In this document: one piece after another, positions 11,385 to 21,469 of the stretch | How positions within the stretch are numbered: the first letter of the stretch is position 1 | How the letters are laid out: each line of letters opens with the position of its first letter | NCBI GenBank assembly: GCA_945888375.1 | Contig: CAMCZZ010000016.1 | Coordinates: forward strand, 19,271-83,270 | Direction of reading: 5' to 3' | Origin: Akkermansia muciniphila | GTDB lineage: Bacteria; Verrucomicrobiota; Verrucomicrobiia; Opitutales; Opitutaceae | DNA: 64,000 bases | Position numbers and translations under genes: made by a program | The notes under the pieces: generated by a model | What the model was told of the DNA's origin: nothing | Seen by the model: the letters and a program-made list of their open reading frames with translations, nothing else | The model's database searches: none

Positions 11385-12832
11385 ACCTGCTCCGCCTCCT
11401 TTTGGGTATCGTCGCGCTAGGCTTTGCCGCCGCCACGGTGCTGCCCGCCCAGTCCGGTTGGGAAAAATCCCTCGTCAGCATCGAGGTGACGTCGAAGGTC
11501 TACGACGCCTTCCAGCCGTGGAACGACCCCACCCGCGCGGTGCGCAAGCATGGTCTGGTCATCGGTCCGGGCGAGGTCCTGACCACGGCGCAATCTTTAC
11601 CAACCCACACCCTGGTGCGGCTGCAAAAGGGTGGCCGCGGTCGCTGGTATGACGCCCGGGTGACGTGGTGGGATGCGCAGTCCAATCTCGCCCTGCTCAC
11701 CACCGACGTCCCGGCCTTTTGGGAAGGGCTGCAGCCCGCCTTGCTGGCGGAGCCGATATCGCGGGGGCCCGACTTCGGGCTTCTGCGCTGGCGGGATGGC
11801 AATCTGGAGGAGCGGCGGGTGGAGTTCGGCCAATTCAAGGTCGGCGAGAGCGTCATCGGCTTCGCTCCCCATGTGCAGATGGAGGTCTCGGCCGACTTGA
11901 GCGGTCTGGGCTGGGCCGAGCCCATCGTGCGCGAAGGGCGGGTGCTTGGACTGACCACCCACTCGAATGGCCGGGTCTGCGGCGTGCTGCCCGCGACCTT
12001 CATCAGTCGCGTGCTGGCAGCGCACCGGGCGGGGACTTTTAATGGACTCGGTTATTTCGATTTTACCTGGCAGCCCGGCGGGAACCCGGAATTGCTCAAA
12101 CAACTCGGCCTGGAAGGGCCGCCGCGCGGAGGGGTGGTGAACCGGCCCGGGCACGTCACCGATCCCGAGAAGGCGCCCCAGCCGCGCGACATCATTCTGG
12201 CGGTTGATGGCTTTGAGGTCGATTCGGAGGGTGATTACCTCGATCCGGATTTCGGGCACCTCATGATGGAAAACCTCGCCAACCGCGCGCACTTCGCCGG
12301 AGGCACGGTGAAACTCAAGCTACGCCGTGGCAGGGAGGAGCGCACCATCGACTACGTCTTGCCGGTTGCGCGCTTTGCCGACGAGTTGGTGCCGCGCGAG
12401 GTTTTCGGGGCCCCGCCCGTTTACCTCATGACTGGCGGTTTGGTGTTCCAGCCCTTGACCCAGCCTTTCCTGCGCGGGTGGGGCGAGGAATGGCGGAAAT
12501 ACGCTCCCTTCCGGCTCCAGTATTACCAATATGCCGATGCCCGCGACCGGCGGGCCTCTCTGGTCGTGCTTACCGGCATCCTGCCGGATGAGATCAACCT
12601 CGGCTATGAGGACGCGGATCTGATCGTGCTGGATCGGGTCAACGGTCGCGTCATCGCCACCTTGGCCGATCTGGCGGAGGCGTTGAAGACGGCATCGCCC
12701 GGGGGTGTGCACCGGTTTGAGTTTATGCCCGGGCACAACCTGCAACGTCTGTTCCTCGATGCGGCTACGCTGGATGAGGCCACCCGGCGGGTGGTTGAGC
12801 ATTACGGCTTGCCGGCCGCGGCGCGTTTCTAG
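11381..12832 (+). CDS. Catalytically dead HtrA/Deg-like paralogue (pseudoprotease) with PDZ domain
   Basis: Same architecture as the gene before it: signal peptide (LLLGIVALGFAAATVLPAQ), protease-like fold, PDZ region (residues about 255-325) and the Deg9-like C-terminal domain (GGLVFQPLTQPFL, VVLTGILPDEINLGYED). All three catalytic positions appear lost: Gln71 (TTAQSL) replaces His, Asn102 (AQSNLALL) replaces Asp, and the GNSGG loop is missing (SGLGWAEPI stands where it would be expected). The frame is intact over 483 residues, so this is a maintained pseudoenzyme and not a decaying gene. The ATGA overlap with the active protease suggests a hetero-complex or a regulatory or adaptor subunit. 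The substrate is unknown. Confidence 0.82.
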   Translation: MNLLRLLLGIVALGFAAATVLPAQSGWEKSLVSIEVTSKVYDAFQPWNDPTRAVRKHGLVIGPGEVLTTAQSLPTHTLVRLQKGGRGRWYDARVTWWDAQSNLALLTTDVPAFWEGLQPALLAEPISRGPDFGLLRWRDGNLEERRVEFGQFKVGESVIGFAPHVQMEVSADLSGLGWAEPIVREGRVLGLTTHSNGRVCGVLPATFISRVLAAHRAGTFNGLGYFDFTWQPGGNPELLKQLGLEGPPRGGVVNRPGHVTDPEKAPQPRDIILAVDGFEVDSEGDYLDPDFGHLMMENLANRAHFAGGTVKLKLRRGREERTIDYVLPVARFADELVPREVFGAPPVYLMTGGLVFQPLTQPFLRGWGEEWRKYAPFRLQYYQYADARDRRASLVVLTGILPDEINLGYEDADLIVLDRVNGRVIATLADLAEALKTASPGGVHRFEFMPGHNLQRLFLDAATLDEATRRVVEHYGLPAAARF

Positions 12833-12842
12833 CCGGGCCGGG

Positions 12843-15482
12843 TCAGCGTTTCTTGAACAACATCTGCGGTGCGGTCTCGAGCTGTCCGCGGGTGACGCCG
12901 ATCTGGTTGAGGAGCTTCAATTCACGCCACAGTTCGGCCCCGGAAAGCGTTCCGCGCAGCAACTTGTGGTAGGCCCGCGCCGTGCGCAGCACCTCGTCGG
13001 GTGCTTCGTCGACAAACTCGACCCGGAAGTGGCGCGCGCCCAGCGCGAGCAGGCGGTCGGTGAACTCGGCTCCGGTTTGGGCGCGGGGATTGAAAACGGT
13101 GTTGCGGCAGCCGGCGTCGGCTTTCAAGGGCAGCAGCGCGCCGACCCGGTCCCGCAGGGCCACGCGGTGTTTTTCGCAGGGCCGGCCGCAATCGTGATAG
13201 TCCTTTCCGGTCGAGAGAAACGCGCAGAACACACAGTGCTCCATGTGAAACATCGGCATGTGCTGGTGCAGGGTCAGCTCGAACCAGGCCGGAGGGGCTC
13301 CGCGCAGCAGGGCTTCCAGTTGGGCGACATTCAGGTCGTAACTGGCGGTCACCCGTTCCAAGCGGTATTTGGCGAGGTAATATTCGGCGGCGAGCGGGTT
13401 GGCGACGTTGAGGGAAAAGTCGCCGCGCAGCCGGAGGCCGGGGGCGGCGGCGGGGAAGAAGCGCAGGTGCTCATGATTGCGGGCGAGGATGCCGTCGGGC
13501 GCGGCGGAGAGCACCTGTTTCAGGATCCATTCTTCGCCGGGTTTAAAGACCCGCGGCGGGGCGAGCCAGATCGCTGGAGCCTGGGGCGCCGGAATGTCCG
13601 CCATCCAATGCCCGGTGACCGAGGTGGAGGCGGCCTGCCACTGGCGGAAGCTGGCGACGGCCTCGCGGTAGTGTTTCGGGTTCTCGAACTCGCAGTAGAG
13701 GTCGGCGAAGGGGATATCCGCGCCGAGGACGGTCTCGAGCTGGGCAAAGTCGCGGACGTAGAGAATCAGCCCGGGCGGTTGCGCAGGGGCGGCTGGCGCT
13801 GGGGGATGGGTGGGCGCCGCGACTTCGCCTTCGTGCAACTGCCAGCGGCGGGGCTCGGCGCGGAGTTGCTCCAGGCGGGCGGCGGCATCGCGGCGGAGGC
13901 GGTTGAGTTCACTCGTCGGCAGCATCACCGCGCCTTCAAGCTGGTTGGTCATACCCGCGAGGTGGAAGGGGGTGCCACCGAGGCGGCCGAGTTGATCGCG
14001 GAGGCGTTCGTCGGTAAGCGGGCGCTGGTCGGCGGAGGCAGCGGCGAGGGGGATGGCAGAGGCTTCGCGCACCACGTGTCCGGCGCCATCGGCAAGCACC
14101 ACAGTGAGGGGGGCGCCGGCGTGGCCGTGGACCTCGGCGCTGATGGGGCGGGTCTGGCGGATTTTTTCACCGGCAAAGGTGGCCCGTAATTCGCGGTCTA
14201 GGGCGGGGTCATTGGTTTTCCAGACGCGGTGGCCGGGACGGATTTTTTTAAAATCGAGGTCGCCATGGCCGAAGCGCAGCACGCTCTCGCCGGAGCGGGC
14301 ATCGAGGGTCGCTTGGTAGATGCGGCCGCCTTCTTCACCGGCGGCGGGGTTGCCGGCGTCGAACACGACGCCGTCACCGGGCTTGGCGGGGGCGACGAGT
14401 TTCAGCGCGACGTGGTCGGGGCCGACGCGAGTGACCTGGCCGAGGAACACGCCCCGCTTGGTGCCGAAGCGGCCGTGGGCCAGTTCCTGGTTGTGGATGC
14501 CGTTGAACCAGCCCGGGTAAAGGCCGCGGGAGAACGCCATGTTCAACTCGTATTTCGCCTGTCCGGGCTCAAAGGGGGGCGGCGCGGCTTCGCCGTGCAG
14601 CTCGGCCATCACGCGGTCGAGGGCCTGCCGGTAGGTGCGGGTGATGCTGGCGACGTATTCGGGGGACTTTAGACGGCCCTCGATTTTGAGGGAAGCGACG
14701 CCAGCGCGGACGAGTTGAGGCAGCACGTCGAGGCCGGCGAGGTCCTGCGGGCTTAGCAGGTATTGGCGGTCGCCGAGGTCGACTTTTTCCCCGTCGCGCA
14801 CGAGCTCGTATGGCATGCGGCAGGCTTGGGCGCATTCGCCGCGGTTGGCGGAGCGGCCCCCGAGCGATTCGCTGGTCAGGCACTGGCCGGAGTAGGCCAC
14901 GCAGAGCGCGCCGTGAACAAAAACCTCGAGAGGCAGGGGGGCTTCACCGGGGGCGAGGGCGGCGCGCTGGGCGGCCTGGATGTGCTCGATCTCCTTAAGC
15001 GAGTTTTCCCGGGCGAGCACCACGAGTTCGGCGCCGAGGTCGCGGGCGAAAGCCACGCCGGCGTCATTAGTCACGGTCATCTGGGTGGAGCCGTGGATGG
15101 GGAAATCGGGGGAGAGACGGCGGATCAGGCGGCAGATGCCGACGTCCTGCACGATGGCGGCATCGACGCCGGCAGTGATGATGGCGCGGAGATAGTCGGC
15201 GGCGTCATCCAGTTCGTTGGCGAAGACGAGGGTATTGAAGGTCACGTAGCCGCGCACGCCGCGACGGTGGAGAAAGGCCATCAAGGCGGGCAGGTCGGCC
15301 ACCGTGAAGTTGTGGGCGCGCATGCGGGCGTTGAAGCGTTCGAGGCCGAAGAAAATGGCGTCGGCACCGTTCTCCACGGCGGCGCGGGCACATTCCCAAT
15401 CACCGGCAGGTGCGAGCAACTCCGGCCGGGCGTAGCGGGTCTGGACGGGCGCGGGCGATGGCGTGGGGACGGTGTCGGACAT
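12843..15482 (-). CDS. Peptidase U32 family protein (RlhA/YegQ-like, long form)
   Basis: Members of this family act in RNA hydroxylation (RlhA on 23S rRNA, TrhP on tRNA) or are annotated as collagenase-like peptidases. The N-terminal U32 domain is clear: ELLAPAGDWECARAAVENGADAIFFG at residues about 20-45 (first 20 are diagnostic), HGSTQMTVTN, then a Cys cluster (CLTSES ... CAQACRMPYEL) and SLKIEGRLKS. The C-terminal half carries a second Cys-rich segment (HCVFC ... DCGRPC ... CRNTVFN), as in the long DUF3656-containing forms. It has 879 residues from the ATG at 15482; a TTG three codons upstream is less likely. It is convergent with the protease pair, with only 10 bp between stop codons. The exact substrate is not predictable. 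Confidence 0.88.
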   Translation of the reverse strand: MSDTVPTPSPAPVQTRYARPELLAPAGDWECARAAVENGADAIFFGLERFNARMRAHNFTVADLPALMAFLHRRGVRGYVTFNTLVFANELDDAADYLRAIITAGVDAAIVQDVGICRLIRRLSPDFPIHGSTQMTVTNDAGVAFARDLGAELVVLARENSLKEIEHIQAAQRAALAPGEAPLPLEVFVHGALCVAYSGQCLTSESLGGRSANRGECAQACRMPYELVRDGEKVDLGDRQYLLSPQDLAGLDVLPQLVRAGVASLKIEGRLKSPEYVASITRTYRQALDRVMAELHGEAAPPPFEPGQAKYELNMAFSRGLYPGWFNGIHNQELAHGRFGTKRGVFLGQVTRVGPDHVALKLVAPAKPGDGVVFDAGNPAAGEEGGRIYQATLDARSGESVLRFGHGDLDFKKIRPGHRVWKTNDPALDRELRATFAGEKIRQTRPISAEVHGHAGAPLTVVLADGAGHVVREASAIPLAAASADQRPLTDERLRDQLGRLGGTPFHLAGMTNQLEGAVMLPTSELNRLRRDAAARLEQLRAEPRRWQLHEGEVAAPTHPPAPAAPAQPPGLILYVRDFAQLETVLGADIPFADLYCEFENPKHYREAVASFRQWQAASTSVTGHWMADIPAPQAPAIWLAPPRVFKPGEEWILKQVLSAAPDGILARNHEHLRFFPAAAPGLRLRGDFSLNVANPLAAEYYLAKYRLERVTASYDLNVAQLEALLRGAPPAWFELTLHQHMPMFHMEHCVFCAFLSTGKDYHDCGRPCEKHRVALRDRVGALLPLKADAGCRNTVFNPRAQTGAEFTDRLLALGARHFRVEFVDEAPDEVLRTARAYHKLLRGTLSGAELWRELKLLNQIGVTRGQLETAPQMLFKKR

Positions 15483-15964
15483 CGCCGGCAAGGTGGGGGC
15501 CTGACGGGATGGCGCAAGCCCGTTGGGTGGTCGGAGCCGGGATCATACGCCCGGCAGAGCAGCGGCGGGTATTAAAAATTCGGCGAATCCGGTAGGATAC
15601 CAATCGCTGTAATCACCAAACCCGAAAACCACGGATTTCCCGATTAGGCACGGATTGGGCTTGGTCTAGCCGTGACCATCCGAGTGATCCGTGGCTAAAA
15701 GCGCAATCTACTGGGCACCTGCGTGTTCGCTTACCGCCCCGAGGCACTATCCAGTGCCCCTCGGGGATGCGCTCACGCGCATCTGCTCCAGAATCTGACG
15801 CCAGCTCATCCCCGCCAAAATCGGTTTTCGGGATTAAGCCGTTGGTCTGGGTCGTTTGGCCGGCGCGCTTGGGGTGGGCGGTCGCTCCAGCAGGGCTGGT
15901 CTCGGCTGTGGCCGAGCAGGGATTTACCAAGTCTGAAGCTCCGGTTGACTTAGCCGGTAGCTTT
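15483..15964. repeat. Intergenic region with a degenerate inverted-repeat element and a hairpin
   Basis: About 480 bp without a credible gene. An inverted repeat ACCACGGATT (15628-15637) / ATCCGTGG (15687-15694) flanks about 50 bp and resembles the better preserved element at 63678-63826. Further on, CCCCGAGGCACT (15737-15748) pairs with AGTG-CC-CCTCGGGG (15753-15766) to form a long hairpin with a 2-nt bulge. The stretch also lies downstream of araH (minus strand), so the hairpin could help end that transcript, although no T-run follows on that strand. Confidence 0.55.
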
Positions 15965-16966
15965 TTACCGTTGGGTGCGGAAGCGGTCGAAGAGCACGGC
16001 GCTCAGGAGAATGGCTCCGCGCACGATGTATTGGTAAAACGAGTCGATGCTGAGCAGGTTCATCGCGTTTTCGACGATGCCCATGATGAAGACACCGGCG
16101 ATGACGTAGCTCATGCGGCCGACGCCGCCGGTGAGCGAGACGCCGCCGAGCACGCAGGCCGAGATGATGGAGAGTTCGATGCCCTGGGCGGTCTTGGGGT
16201 CGCCGATGCCCATGCGCGAGGCGAGCAGCACGCCGGCTAGGGCGGCGATGGCGCCTTGCAGCACGAAGATGGTGATCTTTACCCGGTCCACCGGGATGCC
16301 GGCGAGACGGGCGGCCTCCTCGTTGCCGCCGATGGCCAGAGTGTTGCGGCCGAAGAGGGTGCGGTTGAGCAGGAAGCCGAAGAGGAAAAACAGGGCGAAG
16401 CAGATCCAGACGGGCGCGGTGATCTGGAACAGCACGCCGCCGCGCTCGTTGTGGAAAACGGGAAACGCGGCGTTGGCGAGATCGAGCACGGCGTCGTTGG
16501 CGATGCCGATGGATTTGCCGTCGGCGAAGACAAAGGCGACGCCCTTGACCATCATCATGGTAGAGAGCGTGGTGATGAGCGGGTTGATTTTGCCCTTGGC
16601 CACGACTACGCCGTTGATGAGGCCGACAAGGGCGCCGAAGCCGAGGGCGGCGCCGAGCGCGAGCACGAGGTTGCCGGTATCCCTCAAAACGAGGGCGCAG
16701 AGCACGCCGCCGGCGGGGATGAGGGTGCCGACCGAGAGGTCGAAGTTGCCCGAGGCGAGACAGAAGAGCATCGTGGTGGCGACGATGCCGACGGTCGAAA
16801 CCTGCAGGAGCACGCTCTCGGCGTTGTTGGGCGAAGCGAAGTTCGGCACCGTGAGCGAGCAGACGACGACCAGCAGGCCGAGGATCAGCAGCATACCAGC
16901 GCGATCGAGGAGGGCGGCGGCGCCGCCGGATTTGGAAGCGGGGGCAGTGGAGGGGCTGGCGGTCAT
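15965..16966 (-). CDS. araH: L-arabinose ABC transporter permease AraH
   Basis: Inner-membrane permease of the AraFGH importer. It shows the BPD_transp_2 pattern of about ten hydrophobic segments, including MLLILGLLVVVCSLTVPNF near the start and the family signature region NFDLSVGTL. The glycine-rich GGVSLTGGVGR stretch precedes the last helices. I chose the ATG at 16966 (333 residues); a start further upstream would overlap araG and gives a Pro-rich, non-homologous tail. It is the last gene of araF-araG-araH. The arabinose assignment rests on the very close likeness of AraF and AraG to the E. coli proteins. Confidence 0.9.
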   Translation of the reverse strand: MTASPSTAPASKSGGAAALLDRAGMLLILGLLVVVCSLTVPNFASPNNAESVLLQVSTVGIVATTMLFCLASGNFDLSVGTLIPAGGVLCALVLRDTGNLVLALGAALGFGALVGLINGVVVAKGKINPLITTLSTMMMVKGVAFVFADGKSIGIANDAVLDLANAAFPVFHNERGGVLFQITAPVWICFALFFLFGFLLNRTLFGRNTLAIGGNEEAARLAGIPVDRVKITIFVLQGAIAALAGVLLASRMGIGDPKTAQGIELSIISACVLGGVSLTGGVGRMSYVIAGVFIMGIVENAMNLLSIDSFYQYIVRGAILLSAVLFDRFRTQR

Positions 16967-16997
16967 GAGGAAGGGGGTGGAGTGTTTTCCGGCTGGG

Positions 16998-18512
16998 TTA
17001 GGCGGCGGCGGTGTCAACCGGCAGGGCGGCGGCCAGGACGCGCTCGGGGGCGGCGTCGGCGCGGGAAAACTCGGCCGCGAGCCGGCCCTGGCGCATCACG
17101 AGCACGCGGTCGGCGAGGCCGAGCACCTCGGGCAGGTCGCTGGAGACGACGAGCACAGCCATGCCCTCGGCGGCGAGTTTGAACATGAGCTTGTAGATCT
17201 CGCTCTTGGCGCCGACGTCGATGCCGCGGGTTGGCTCGTCGAGCATGAGGATCTTCACGTCCTCGGAAAGCCAGCGGCCGAGGATCACCTTCTGCTGGTT
17301 GCCGCCGGAAAGGTGCTTGATGAGTTGATCGAGCGAAGGGGTCTTGACCGCGAGGGCGGTGGTCTGAGCCGCGGCGTTTTCCCGCTCCCAGGTCTCGTTG
17401 ATCACACCGCCGAAGCTGACGTGGCTCCGACGGGCGGAGAGATTGCAATTCTCCAGCACGGAGCGGATCGGGACGATGCCCTCCTTTTTGCGATCCTCGG
17501 TGCAATACACGATGCCGGCCCGGATGGCGTCGGCTGGGCGACGCACCGTCACCGGCGCGTCGTGGACGCGGATCGTGCCGGCCGTGGCGGGAGTGGCGCC
17601 AAAGAGCAGCTTGAGCAATTCGGTGCGGCCGGCGCCGACCAAACCGAAGAGTCCGAGGATCTCCCCGCGCGCGATGGAGAACGAGGCGGGGGCGCGCACG
17701 CCGGGGCCGGCGAGGCCGTTGACCTGGAGGGCGGCGGGGCCGTGGGCGCGGGCCTGGTAGCCGTAGACGTCGGCGATGTCGCGACCGACCATGTCCTTCA
17801 CCAACACGTCCGGCGTGATGGCCTGGAGCGAGGCGTGGGTCCGCACGTGGGCTCCGTCGCGCAGGACGGTGCAGGCGTCGCAAAGCCGGAAGACCTCCTC
17901 CATGCGATGGGTCACGTAAAGGATGGCGCAGCCTTCCCGGCGCAGATCGCGGATGACGGTGAAGAGCTTCTCGATCTCGCGGGCGGAGAGCGAGCTGGTG
18001 GGCTCGTCAAAGGCGATGACCTTGGCGCCGCGGGTGAGGGCCTTGGCGATCTCGACCATCTGGCGCTGGCCGATGGGCAGGCGGGCGAGCTTGGTGGCGG
18101 GATCGATGTCCTCCCCGAGGCGGCGGAGCTGGCTTGAGGCGAGTTCGTTGAGGCGTGTCCGGTCAACGATGCCGCCGCGTTGCGGGAGGTGGCCGAGGTA
18201 GATGTTTTCCGCCACGGTCATTTCCGGCACTAGGTGAAGCTCCTGGTAGATCACCGCCACGCCGGCGGCCATCGCGGCGGAGGTGGAGGTGAACACGTGC
18301 TCCCGCCCGGCGAGGCGCAGGCAGCCGGTGGTCGGCTGGTGCGCGCCGCTGAGGGCCTTGAGCAGGGTAGATTTACCGGCGCCGTTCTCGCCCATCAAGG
18401 CGTGGACGGTGCCTTCCGCCACGCCGAAGCTGACGCCGCGCAGCGCGTTTACGCCCGGGTAGGTTTTCGTGATGGCGTCGAAGACGAGGTAGGGCTGGGC
18501 GACGTTGCTCAC
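16998..18512 (-). CDS. araG: L-arabinose ABC transporter ATP-binding protein AraG
   Basis: Double-ABC ATPase of the importer, 504 residues as usual. Walker [10 protein letters not shown] lies at residues 41-49 and the [19 protein letters not shown] segment is nearly the E. coli AraG sequence. Domain 2 has the degenerate P-loop [12 protein letters not shown], and [17 protein letters not shown] is followed by [18 protein letters not shown]. The start is a GTG at 18512. It lies 61 bp after araF and 31 bp before araH. Similarity to E. coli AraG is higher than to RbsA or MglA, judging from remembered sequence. Confidence 0.93.
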   Translation of the reverse strand: MSNVAQPYLVFDAITKTYPGVNALRGVSFGVAEGTVHALMGENGAGKSTLLKALSGAHQPTTGCLRLAGREHVFTSTSAAMAAGVAVIYQELHLVPEMTVAENIYLGHLPQRGGIVDRTRLNELASSQLRRLGEDIDPATKLARLPIGQRQMVEIAKALTRGAKVIAFDEPTSSLSAREIEKLFTVIRDLRREGCAILYVTHRMEEVFRLCDACTVLRDGAHVRTHASLQAITPDVLVKDMVGRDIADVYGYQARAHGPAALQVNGLAGPGVRAPASFSIARGEILGLFGLVGAGRTELLKLLFGATPATAGTIRVHDAPVTVRRPADAIRAGIVYCTEDRKKEGIVPIRSVLENCNLSARRSHVSFGGVINETWERENAAAQTTALAVKTPSLDQLIKHLSGGNQQKVILGRWLSEDVKILMLDEPTRGIDVGAKSEIYKLMFKLAAEGMAVLVVSSDLPEVLGLADRVLVMRQGRLAAEFSRADAAPERVLAAALPVDTAAA

Positions 18513-18573
18513 GTTACAGCGGGAAACGGGACGGAAGGGCGGGCGCGATGCGTGGGGGCGGGCGACCTTGAAC

Positions 18574-19587
18574 TTAGTTGATGCCTTCCTTCTTGAGGAT
18601 CTCCTCGAAGTTCTCGCGGGTGATCAGGATACCCTCGGAGCGGGTGTCGAGCGGGGGCGGGGTGCCGTCCTTGATCCACAGGTAGAGCATTTCGGCGGAG
18701 GCGAAGCCTTCCTGCGGGGCGGAGGCGAGCATGGAGCCGAAGAAGGGGGTAGGCTTGGGTTTGCGTAGTTCGTCGATGCAATCGGTGCCGTTGATGCCGA
18801 CGCCGATGGCGGTCTCGGCGGTGAAGCCGCGACCCTCAACCGCGCGCACGGCGCCGAGCACGGCGGAGTCGTTCATGCCGAGGATGAGCCAGTGTTTGAC
18901 GTCCGAGTGCTGGGTGAGGAGCACGCTGACGGCGTCGAAGCTGCCGGGGATGTCGGTGGTCTTTTGCGGGGCCTTGAAGATGCGGTCGGCGGGGAAGCCG
19001 GCGGCCTTGAGGGCGGCGATGGAGCTGTCGGTGCGCTCGCGGGCAGTGTCGAGTTCCTCGAAGGTCACCGCGCACACGGCGGTGTCGGCCGCGGACCAGC
19101 CGCGTTTCTTGAATTCGGCGGCGAGGGTCTCGCCCTGTTTGGTTCCGATGCGGCTGGCGGACATGCCGACATAGGGAACCTCGGTCATGAACTTGCCGTC
19201 TTTCACGAACTGGTCGTCCACGGTCACGACCTTCAGGCCTTTTTCGTTGGCGCGGCGCATGATCTGCGGCCCGAGGCGCACGTCGGGGGTGCAGATCACG
19301 AAGCCACTGGCGCCGGCGACTGCGAGATTGTCGATCGCGGCCATGGTTTTTTCGCCGTCCGGGACGCCGAGCTTCATGACCTCGAAGCCGTATTGGGCGG
19401 CGGCCTTGTCGGCGCCTTTCCACTCGTATTGGAACCAGGGTTCCTCGGGCTGTTTCACGAGGAAGCCGATCTTGATCTTGGCGGGGGCGGCCGAAGCGGA
19501 GGCGGAGTCCGGGGCGGTGGATTTGCCGCAACCGGCGAGGAATCCGAGGCAGAGCAGGGCGGGGGCGAGGCAGGGCAGGAGTTTCAT
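18574..19587 (-). CDS. araF: L-arabinose-binding protein AraF (lipoprotein form)
   Basis: Sugar-binding protein that delivers L-arabinose to AraGH. The sequence from [16 protein letters not shown] through [36 protein letters not shown] and [14 protein letters not shown] follows E. coli AraF closely. From the ATG at 19587 the N-terminus is a lipoprotein signal with lipobox LAGC and Cys20. E. coli AraF is a soluble periplasmic protein, so membrane anchoring is a difference. The length is 337 residues. It is the first gene of araFGH and is divergent from an acetylesterase gene; the shared 268-bp region carries repeated GTGAATC motifs. Confidence 0.94.
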   Translation of the reverse strand: MKLLPCLAPALLCLGFLAGCGKSTAPDSASASAAPAKIKIGFLVKQPEEPWFQYEWKGADKAAAQYGFEVMKLGVPDGEKTMAAIDNLAVAGASGFVICTPDVRLGPQIMRRANEKGLKVVTVDDQFVKDGKFMTEVPYVGMSASRIGTKQGETLAAEFKKRGWSAADTAVCAVTFEELDTARERTDSSIAALKAAGFPADRIFKAPQKTTDIPGSFDAVSVLLTQHSDVKHWLILGMNDSAVLGAVRAVEGRGFTAETAIGVGINGTDCIDELRKPKPTPFFGSMLASAPQEGFASAEMLYLWIKDGTPPPLDTRSEGILITRENFEEILKKEGIN

Positions 19588-19855
19588 GGAAGGAGCAAGG
19601 GGTGAATCGAATGCAGCGGGACCGAACGGTATTTCCAAGGGAGAAAACCGGCGGGTTTGTTCAATCTTTAGCGCGCAGCTCGCGCGGGCTCGATTCACGC
19701 CGAGACCCTCTTCGGTGGCGTAGGGCGGGGCGTGCGTCTCGACGCGCCTTCCAGTTCTGACAGTCAAGCCGCGGGCGGTGTCGTCATGGGGCGCGTGGCG
19801 AGGAGACTGGATTCACGAGTGAAACGGATATCGAGGCCGTTCATTCTCCTACCCC
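19588..19855. promoter_or_regulatory. Divergent control region with repeated GTGAATC motifs
   Basis: The region between araF (minus) and the acetylesterase (plus) contains GTGAATCGA at 19602-19610, its exact inverse TCGATTCAC at 19690-19698, and GATTCAC again at 19810-19816. The last forms part of a short dyad TTCAC-GA-GTGAA (19812-19823). Spacing and symmetry fit an operator set for a DNA-looping or dimeric regulator, but none is encoded nearby. This is inference only. Confidence 0.35.
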
Positions 19856-21469
19856 ATGTCCACCCCGCTTTCGTCCCCTTCACGCGTGTTTGTTTCGCTC
19901 CAATCAATCGTTGGGAAGCCCGCCCGAAGCCGCCGGCTCGGGGTGTTCGGCGCCGTTCTGCTGCTCGTGGTCGGCGCCGCGCGCGCCGAGGTGACCCTGG
20001 CCAGTCCGTTCACCGACCACCTCGTGCTGCAACGCGAACTCCCCGTTCCGGTCTGGGGCAAGGCAGACCCGGGCGAGCGGGTGAAGGTGCGGCTCGACGG
20101 CCAGACGCGGCGGACCACGGCGGACGCCGCCGGGGCGTGGCGGGTGGAGTTGTCCGCGATGAAGGCCGCGACGAAGGGACGCGAGTTGGTCGTGACCGGT
20201 TCAAAGACGAAGACGCCGCTCAAGTTGAGCGACGTGCTGGTCGGCGAGGTGTGGCTCTGTTCGGGGCAGAGCAACATGGACTTCACGGTGGCGCGCACGG
20301 AGAAGTTTTACTTCGCCGGGGTGGAGAACGAGGTGGAGGAGGTCGCGGCGGCGAACCATCCGCTCATCCGCATGTTCACTGGCGAGTGGCGGAAGAGCGC
20401 CGTGCCGGTCGAGCGGGTCGGCGGCGCGTGGCAGGTGTGCACGCCGGAGACGGCGCGGGAGTTTTCCGCCATCGGCTACTTTTTCGCGCGGCGTCTGCGC
20501 CAGGAACTCGATGTGCCGGTGGGCATCGTGAAACTCACCTTCGGCGCGAGCTGCGCCCAGGCCTGGGTGCGCCGGGAGGCTATGGCTGCCGACCCGCGCA
20601 CGGCGGCCGAGTTGGCGAAGTTCGACGCGGAGCTGGCCGCCTATCGGGCCGACACGGCCAAACGCGCGAAATACGACGCGCACCGCGCGGCCTGGGAGGC
20701 GGCGGCTGCCGAAGCCAAGGCGAAGGGGACCAAGCCGTCGCGCGCGCCGCGCAACCCCGATCCGGAGCAGGATCAGCATAATCCGACGGTGATGTTCAAC
20801 GGCATGATCGCGCCGGTCGTCCCCTACGCGGTGCGCGGCGTGCTGTGGTATCAGGGCGAGTCCATCACCGGCCCGCGCGCGCTTTTCCCAGTCTGGAACG
20901 AGCTGCTCATCGGCGACTGGCGCTCGCTCTGGGGGCGCGAGCTACCGTTCTATTTCGTGCAACTCGCCAGCTATGGCGGCAAGGGCGATATCGCCGGCAC
21001 GCGTGCGATGCAGGCGGAGGCGCTGCGTCTGCCCGCGACCGGCATGGCGGTGGCGATCGATGTCGGCGATCGGACGGATGTGCATCCCAAGAACAAGCAG
21101 GCGGTGGGCGACCGCCTGGCGCGGCTGGCCTTGGCGCGGACCTACGGGCGCGACGTGGTCGATACCGGCCCCGAGCCGGTGTCGGCCCGCGCCTCGAGCG
21201 ACGGCGCGGTGGTGGTCACGTTTAAAGCGAACGCGGGCGTGCTGCGGGCGCCGGGCGGCGCGCCGGGCGGCTTCGAGCTGGCGGGGGTGGACGGCAAGTT
21301 TTTCGCGGCGGCCGGGACCTTAGCGGGCGACACGGTGATGCTGCGCGCCGAGGGCGTGACGGCGCCGCGCCGGGTGCGGTATGCGTGGGCCAACTACCCG
21401 GAGGCGGCGAACCTCGCCAACGCGGAGGGCCTGCCGGCGGCGCCGTTCAGGATGGAAGTGGGTCCTTGA
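19856..21469 (+). CDS. Sialate O-acetylesterase-like carbohydrate esterase (SASA family, first copy)
   Basis: SGNH-type esterase that probably removes acetyl groups from plant polysaccharides. A signal peptide is visible (FGAVLLLVVGAARA). It is followed by an N-terminal beta-sandwich (SPFTDHLVLQRELPVPVWG) and the catalytic block with Ser137 in CSGQSNMDF. VLWYQGES follows, and the C-terminal DVHPKNKQAVGDRLA segment should hold the Asp/His pair. It has 537 residues, normal for the family. It is divergent from araF and overlaps the end of uxuA tail to tail by 23 bp. The true substrate is unlikely to be sialic acid; an acetylated pectin or xylan sugar is more plausible here. Confidence 0.87.
   Translation: MSTPLSSPSRVFVSLQSIVGKPARSRRLGVFGAVLLLVVGAARAEVTLASPFTDHLVLQRELPVPVWGKADPGERVKVRLDGQTRRTTADAAGAWRVELSAMKAATKGRELVVTGSKTKTPLKLSDVLVGEVWLCSGQSNMDFTVARTEKFYFAGVENEVEEVAAANHPLIRMFTGEWRKSAVPVERVGGAWQVCTPETAREFSAIGYFFARRLRQELDVPVGIVKLTFGASCAQAWVRREAMAADPRTAAELAKFDAELAAYRADTAKRAKYDAHRAAWEAAAAEAKAKGTKPSRAPRNPDPEQDQHNPTVMFNGMIAPVVPYAVRGVLWYQGESITGPRALFPVWNELLIGDWRSLWGRELPFYFVQLASYGGKGDIAGTRAMQAEALRLPATGMAVAIDVGDRTDVHPKNKQAVGDRLARLALARTYGRDVVDTGPEPVSARASSDGAVVVTFKANAGVLRAPGGAPGGFELAGVDGKFFAAAGTLAGDTVMLRAEGVTAPRRVRYAWANYPEAANLANAEGLPAAPFRMEVGP

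Noticed and set aside
15721..15960. Short open frames between the U32 gene and araH
   Set aside because: No start signal, no family-like motifs, and the region is dominated by hairpins.
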